Assembly: GCA_028708105.1 (NCBI GenBank)
Contig: JAQVZR010000029.1
Location: 1 to 10,919 of the forward strand
DNA from: Desulfoplanes sp.
Lineage (GTDB): Bacteria; Desulfobacterota; Desulfovibrionia; Desulfovibrionales; Desulfomicrobiaceae
Length of the DNA: 10,919 nucleotides
Direction of reading: 5' to 3'
Both the position numbers and the translations under genes were made by a program. Positions 6,879-10,919 of the stretch are shown piece after piece. Every line of letters starts with the position of its first letter. Within the stretch, counting starts at the first letter, position 1. Below the pieces are notes generated by a model, which was not told the origin of the DNA, made no database searches, and worked only from the letters and a program-made list of their open reading frames with translations.

Positions 6879-7247
6879 ATGATAAAGCACATTCTCATCG
6901 TAGACGACTCGAAAACCGTCCGCAATCTGGTAGCATTTATTTTGAAAAAAGAAGGTTTTCGGGTCACAACCGCTGAAGATGGACTCGACGGTTTAGAGAA
7001 ATTGTATGCCCATGGCGAAGTACATCTCATTGTTTCGGATGTGAACATGCCGCGGATGGATGGATTTACATTTATCAAGGCGGTTCGAGAACAGGAGGGG
7101 TATCGTGATCTCCCTATCGTGGTCCTTTCCACTGAAGGACAGGAAAAAGATATTCAGACCGGAATGAATCTTGGGGCAAATCTTTATATGGTCAAGCCCG
7201 CCCAACCGGAAAAGCTTGTCCGGAATGTAAAGATGCTTCTGGGATAA
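6879..7247 (+). CDS. cheY: CheY, single-domain chemotaxis response regulator
   Basis: The 122 residues make one receiver domain with no output domain, as in CheY. Phosphorylation by CheA lets CheY act on its target, classically the flagellar motor switch. All functional residues are visible: D9/D10 for magnesium, phosphoacceptor D54 in VSDVNMPRMDG, S84-T85 at the conserved Thr/Ser position, and K106-P107 after strand 5. It lies 38 bases after the pilZ remnant and 60 bases before cheA, so the three che genes are probably still co-transcribed. With cheA next door, this CheY is the most likely partner of that kinase. No unusual residues are seen. Confidence 0.93.
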   Translation: MIKHILIVDDSKTVRNLVAFILKKEGFRVTTAEDGLDGLEKLYAHGEVHLIVSDVNMPRMDGFTFIKAVREQEGYRDLPIVVLSTEGQEKDIQTGMNLGANLYMVKPAQPEKLVRNVKMLLG

Positions 7248-7307
7248 TCCGAGTGGTCAGACTAGAGCAGATATCTTTTTATCCAGCGGGCAAGGCAGGG
7301 AACTATC

Positions 7308-10151
7308 ATGAGCCAAGAATTTATGGATCCGGAAATTTTTGCTGAATTTATCATCGAAGCCAAAGAACGTCTAAAGAGTGTCGAACCGTCTTTGCTGGAG
7401 CTTGAAAAATCCCCGGATGATCCGGTATTACTTGATGATATATTCCGTCTGATGCATTCCCTCAAAGGGGCTTCCGGTTTTTTGGGGCTGAACCGTATCA
7501 ATGGATTGACGCACAAGGCTGAGAATATTCTGGATGAGATACGTAAGGGCAAAATGCATTTGATTCCAGAGATGACCGATCTGATTCTGTTATCTATGGA
7601 CGCTCTCAATGCGATGGTCGAGAATCTTGAGCAGGATGGGGTTGAGGGCGATGTGGAAACAGAGCATATCATCGAAAAAATCGATGCCTTTTTATCGCTT
7701 AAGGAAAAAGCCGCAGAGCCAAAGAAGGCTGCACCTATCCGGTCTGACGCATGTGTACAATCTGTCTCATCAGCCCCGGACAACATTTCTGCTGAAATTT
7801 CTTCGGGAGTTGTTCTCAACAAACCGCCCGTGGCACAAAAATATGCCCTTACCTTAGTTAATCAGGAGCATTTGGGCGATTTCCTCGAAGAGGCACGTGA
7901 AATCGTTGAACAACTCAATGCGCATCTGTTAACATTGGAAAAAAATCCTGACGGAAGTCAGGATATCGTCAATGATATTTTTCGATTTTTTCATAATCTC
8001 AAGGGGAACAGCGGGATTTTGGGGTATAAGGAACTCAATGCGTTGACCCACGAGGCCGAGACACTACTAAACAAGGTCAGAAAAAAAGAATTTCCTGTCA
8101 CCCAATTGTTGGTCGATTTGTTGTTAGGTGTTGTCGATTCGATAGAAGAACTGCTTGCCTGTATTCAGGAGGATGGCAGTGTCATTCCTGTAGATGTTTC
8201 GGCCACCATGACGCGGGTTCGTCATGCGCTGGAAACCGGAGAAATCCGTGCGGGATCCTCTACTCTGGAAATCCGGACAGAGGACGATGCGGACCAGATT
8301 TCCACTGATTCTGAAAAAAATGAGGACCTGTTCGCTGATTCCGAGGATCTGCAGATTTTTTCCCAAACCGTGGCCCAGCAATTCAGTAATATTGATTTTG
8401 CCCTTGCCGCCCTGAAAAAGGATAGCGCACAGCCTGCGATTATTGATGGCCTGTACCGTTCTTTTGCAACCATCAAGAATGCAACAGGATATATGGGCTT
8501 GGAGGAAATTCATATCTACGTTGAACGGGTTGCCGGTTTTGTTGATCAAGGTCGAAAATCGGATATGGATTTTTCCGACGTACTGGATATTCTGCATCAG
8601 GAGCGGGATATCATTCGGGAAAAAATTGATAAAGAAATCCAGCTAGCTGGCGGTCAGCCTTTGCAGGGACTTGTTGCTGCTTCCTGGGGAGCTGGGCAGG
8701 AGGAACCAGCAGCGCCGTTGTTGCCTGCCGAGATGCGGGGTGACGAAGTCCCTGCTGTGGTGGTTGCCGCCCCGGCTGAAGGAGCTGAACATCGGGTATC
8801 CACACCTCTGCAGCCTTTTCCCGGAAAATCGGTTGCCCGATCGCCTTCATGCGCTCCTGAGACGTGTGTACCGCCGGAGCCGAAGACTGTGTCTGCTGTA
8901 ACATCCTCTGCCCGTAGACAGGGCAGCGGAAACAAAACCAGGCCGTGTGGAACGTTATCTTCGACCATCCGGGTCGATCATACTAAACTTGATCAGCTTA
9001 TGAATTTGATAGGTGAACTTATTATCAACAGAAATCGTTTTGTCATGCTGGCCAAGGAGCTTGAAGAGGGGCAGGATGCCAATGACGTTGCCCAGAAATT
9101 AAGTGAGACAACCTATTCCTTCGGTAGAATTTCGGATGATCTGCAGGATACGATCATGAACGTGCGTATGGTTCCCGTTCGATCTGTATTTGCACGATTT
9201 CCTCGTCTGGTCAGAGATTTAAGTCAAAAAAGTGGCAAAGAGGTTGAGTTGATTACCGAAGGCGAGGACACGGAACTGGATAAAAGTGTTGTCGAGGAAA
9301 TAGGGGATCCTTTGGTCCATTTGATCCGGAATGCCGTAGACCATGGGGTCGAATCTGCACAGGATCGTGTTGCGTCCGGAAAATCGACCTGTGCCAAGGT
9401 ATGGCTTCGGGCATTCCATAAAGGCAATTCTGTGGGTATTGAGGTCGAAGACGATGGGCACGGGATTGATTCTGAAAATATGCGTACCCAGGCCGTCCGC
9501 AAAGGAGTTATTTCCGAAGAAGAAGCCCGGACACTGGATGACCGGGCATGCATTGACCTGATGTTTGCTCCGGGATTTTCCACTGCGGAAAAGGTTACCG
9601 ACATTTCTGGGCGTGGCGTGGGCATGGATGTGGTGCGTAACAATATTAAAAATCTTAAGGGGAGTATTGCCGTGCAATCGGTCCTGGGCCAGGGGACGCG
9701 CATTACCCTAACCCTTCCGCTGACCCTGGCGATTATCGATGCTCTGATGATCAAGGTGGATAACTCGGTATATGCAATTCCTTTGGATGCCGTGTCCGAA
9801 ACAACGAAGATTGAAACAGCCTGTCTCAGTGAAGTGCATGGCCAGAAGGCGGTCACCTTGCGCGGTGAGGTCCTTGGTCTTGTGGAACTGGCCGAATTGC
9901 TTGGACTGCCCCGCAATGAAAATAATCGCGAACTCCTGCCCACGGTTATTTTGACCGTGAATGACAGAAGACTGGGGCTTGTGGTTGATACACTGCTTGA
10001 ACGTCAGGATGTGGTTATCAAATCGTTGGGTGATTATCTCGGAAATTTGCCCGGTATTTCCGGTGCCACTATTATGGGAGATGGAAGTGTGGTTCTGATC
10101 CTTGACCCTCAGGAAATCTATCGTATGGCCACTTCCCGCGCCGGTCGGTAG
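7308..10151 (+). CDS. cheA: CheA, chemotaxis histidine kinase with three Hpt-type modules (third lacks His)
   Basis: CheA autophosphorylates on a P1/Hpt histidine and passes phosphate to CheY and CheB. At 947 residues it is much longer than the usual 650-750. Order: Hpt1 (about 1-110, H50 in MHSLKGASGFLG); linker; Hpt2 (about 185-290, H229 in FHNLKGNSGILG); a third Hpt-like bundle (about 344-450) with FATIKNATGYMG, where A387 stands at the His position; a Pro/Ala-rich linker (about 455-545); dimerisation P3 (about 552-625, VDHTKLDQLMNLIGELIINR); ATPase P4 with N box H671-N675 (HLIRNAVDHG), G1 D715-D716-G717 and G2 around 765-772 (DISGRGVGMDVV); and a complete CheW-like P5 from about 805. No classical P2 CheY-binding domain is obvious. 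The start ATG 7308 has AGGG 9 bases upstream. The kinase core is intact, so this is an active CheA. It is the last gene before a strong terminator. Confidence 0.96.
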   Translation: MSQEFMDPEIFAEFIIEAKERLKSVEPSLLELEKSPDDPVLLDDIFRLMHSLKGASGFLGLNRINGLTHKAENILDEIRKGKMHLIPEMTDLILLSMDALNAMVENLEQDGVEGDVETEHIIEKIDAFLSLKEKAAEPKKAAPIRSDACVQSVSSAPDNISAEISSGVVLNKPPVAQKYALTLVNQEHLGDFLEEAREIVEQLNAHLLTLEKNPDGSQDIVNDIFRFFHNLKGNSGILGYKELNALTHEAETLLNKVRKKEFPVTQLLVDLLLGVVDSIEELLACIQEDGSVIPVDVSATMTRVRHALETGEIRAGSSTLEIRTEDDADQISTDSEKNEDLFADSEDLQIFSQTVAQQFSNIDFALAALKKDSAQPAIIDGLYRSFATIKNATGYMGLEEIHIYVERVAGFVDQGRKSDMDFSDVLDILHQERDIIREKIDKEIQLAGGQPLQGLVAASWGAGQEEPAAPLLPAEMRGDEVPAVVVAAPAEGAEHRVSTPLQPFPGKSVARSPSCAPETCVPPEPKTVSAVTSSARRQGSGNKTRPCGTLSSTIRVDHTKLDQLMNLIGELIINRNRFVMLAKELEEGQDANDVAQKLSETTYSFGRISDDLQDTIMNVRMVPVRSVFARFPRLVRDLSQKSGKEVELITEGEDTELDKSVVEEIGDPLVHLIRNAVDHGVESAQDRVASGKSTCAKVWLRAFHKGNSVGIEVEDDGHGIDSENMRTQAVRKGVISEEEARTLDDRACIDLMFAPGFSTAEKVTDISGRGVGMDVVRNNIKNLKGSIAVQSVLGQGTRITLTLPLTLAIIDALMIKVDNSVYAIPLDAVSETTKIETACLSEVHGQKAVTLRGEVLGLVELAELLGLPRNENNRELLPTVILTVNDRRLGLVVDTLLERQDVVIKSLGDYLGNLPGISGATIMGDGSVVLILDPQEIYRMATSRAGR

Positions 10152-10194
10152 GTATACTGGAAGTTTTGATATATCTATTTCAGGTGATTATCCT

Positions 10195-10243
10195 CAAACA
10201 CAGAAGCCGCCGGACAAACAATGTCCGGCGGCTTCTGTGTTTG
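10195..10243 (+). terminator. Strong intrinsic terminator after cheA
   Basis: A perfect 22-bp stem (10195-10216 with 10222-10243), GC-rich in its inner part (GCCGCCGGACA/TGTCCGGCGGC), encloses the loop AACAA. Downstream on + it is T-rich (TTTG and GTTTGTT). It ends the che transcript. It also lies about 100 bases beyond the convergent uppP stop and may stop that transcript too, though the - strand side has no clear T run. Confidence 0.88.
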
Positions 10244-10343
10244 GTTTGTTCCCATATGATGCAGGTTGCATGTGCGTTGTGCTGGCAGATAGACGCGTGG
10301 AGCTGCCCCGCCACGAGGATCGTTTTGCATTGGGCCGAAGTGG

Positions 10344-10919
10344 TCAGCTCCAGAAATAGAGGATGAGCGGGGCTATGGCCAAACGGTAATAGGCAAAGGG
10401 GCGCAGAGAAATTTTTTGGACCAACTGGATAAAGACCTTGACGGCGGCCCAGGCGGAAAGAAAGGCGAACAAAAATCCTACCCCCAGGACTAAAAGATCG
10501 TTCATCTGAAAGAGTGACCAGCTGGAGAGAAGGTCAAAGCCTGTAGCTGCAATCATGATGGGCACGGCAGCGATAAAGGAATATTCGGCAGCAAGTTTCC
10601 GATCGGCCCCCAGGAGCATGCCTCCGAGTATTGTAGCTGCAGATCGGGAAAATCCTGGCCAGAGAGCAAGACATTGGAAACAACCTATCCCTAACGCAAG
10701 GCGGGGATGCATCTCGTCCAGAGAAACATAAATTTTTTTTGTTGAAATTTTTTCGACGACGATGATGGCCACGGCACCTACGGCCAATGCCCAGGCAACC
10801 GTATGCGGGGTAAAAAGATACATTTTTATCTGCTTATGGACCAGCAGGCCGAGAACGGACGCGGGAATGGAGGTAAGTATCAGCAGGTAGATACCGCGCA
10901 GCCCGGTGAATGATTTTTG
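10344..10919 (-). CDS. uppP: UppP (BacA), undecaprenyl-diphosphatase, C-terminal 191 residues
   Basis: UppP is an inner-membrane enzyme that dephosphorylates undecaprenyl pyrophosphate, recycling the lipid carrier for cell wall synthesis; extra copies give bacitracin resistance. The frame is open from the right edge (first codon at 10917-10919) to TGA at 10346-10344, so the N-terminal part with the first Glu-rich motif lies outside the window. Several hydrophobic helices are seen. The second active-site motif P-G-x-S-R-S-x-x-T is present as PGFSRSAATI, with Ala where Gly is usual in SRSGAT. It is followed by the typical GADRKLAAEYSFIAAVPIM segment. A Met at 10823 lies mid-protein (upstream residues ASVLGLLVHKQIK fit the family), so it is not the start. 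It converges on cheA. Confidence 0.92.
   Translation of the reverse strand, partial: QKSFTGLRGIYLLILTSIPASVLGLLVHKQIKMYLFTPHTVAWALAVGAVAIIVVEKISTKKIYVSLDEMHPRLALGIGCFQCLALWPGFSRSAATILGGMLLGADRKLAAEYSFIAAVPIMIAATGFDLLSSWSLFQMNDLLVLGVGFLFAFLSAWAAVKVFIQLVQKISLRPFAYYRLAIAPLILYFWS

Noticed and set aside
9224..9943. 239-codon open frame on the - strand inside cheA
   Set aside because: Ser/Arg/Thr-rich, low-information translation opposite the highly conserved CheA kinase core; a shadow of the real gene.
10823..10919. Met at 10823 as the start of uppP
   Set aside because: The frame continues upstream to the window edge with family-like membrane sequence, so the gene is cut by the window and does not start there.

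Overview
This window looks like chromosomal DNA from a flagellated or chemotactic bacterium, most probably a Desulfovibrio-type sulfate reducer (Desulfovibrionales). The grounds are the che gene order with a HEAT-repeat gene next to cheR, the style of the PilZ remnant, moderate GC and mixed ATG/GTG/TTG starts. This placement is by recognition only; no marker gene in the window settles it.

Layout. Bases 1-165 are the 3' end of a uracil/xanthine-type permease on the + strand, closed by a perfect palindromic terminator. A tRNA-Pro(CGG) gene with its own terminator follows on the - strand (321-397). A good sigma70-like promoter (510-538) precedes a REC-GAF-HD-GYP protein (628-2139), a predicted c-di-GMP phosphodiesterase. 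A gap of about 350 bases holds a REP/BIME-like inverted pair with 5' GTAG and hairpins (2297-2390). Then comes a + strand chemotaxis cluster: cheB (TTG start, 2497), a 643-residue HEAT-repeat protein, cheR (4-base overlap with the HEAT gene), a broken pilZ gene, cheY, and a 947-residue cheA with two intact Hpt modules and a third lacking its histidine. A 22-bp-stem terminator ends this unit. The 3' part of uppP/bacA lies on the - strand and runs off the right edge.

How the genes fit together. CheA (kinase), CheY (output regulator), CheR (receptor methyltransferase) and CheB (receptor methylesterase) make nearly a full chemosensory core. No receptor, cheW or cheD lies in the window, so coupling protein and receptors must come from elsewhere. 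The HEAT protein is the unassigned member; its tight coupling to cheR suggests an adaptor or scaffold role. The HD-GYP enzyme upstream and the pilZ remnant suggest that c-di-GMP signalling was once tied to this cluster and that the receptor part has decayed.

Most interesting points: the HEAT gene inside the che operon; the three-Hpt CheA with a His-to-Ala third module; the pilZ pseudogene with three independent lesions; and two places in cheB where the reading frame appears to have shifted and been restored, one of which replaces the usual Lys-Pro-Ser of the receiver domain by Lys-Arg-Leu.
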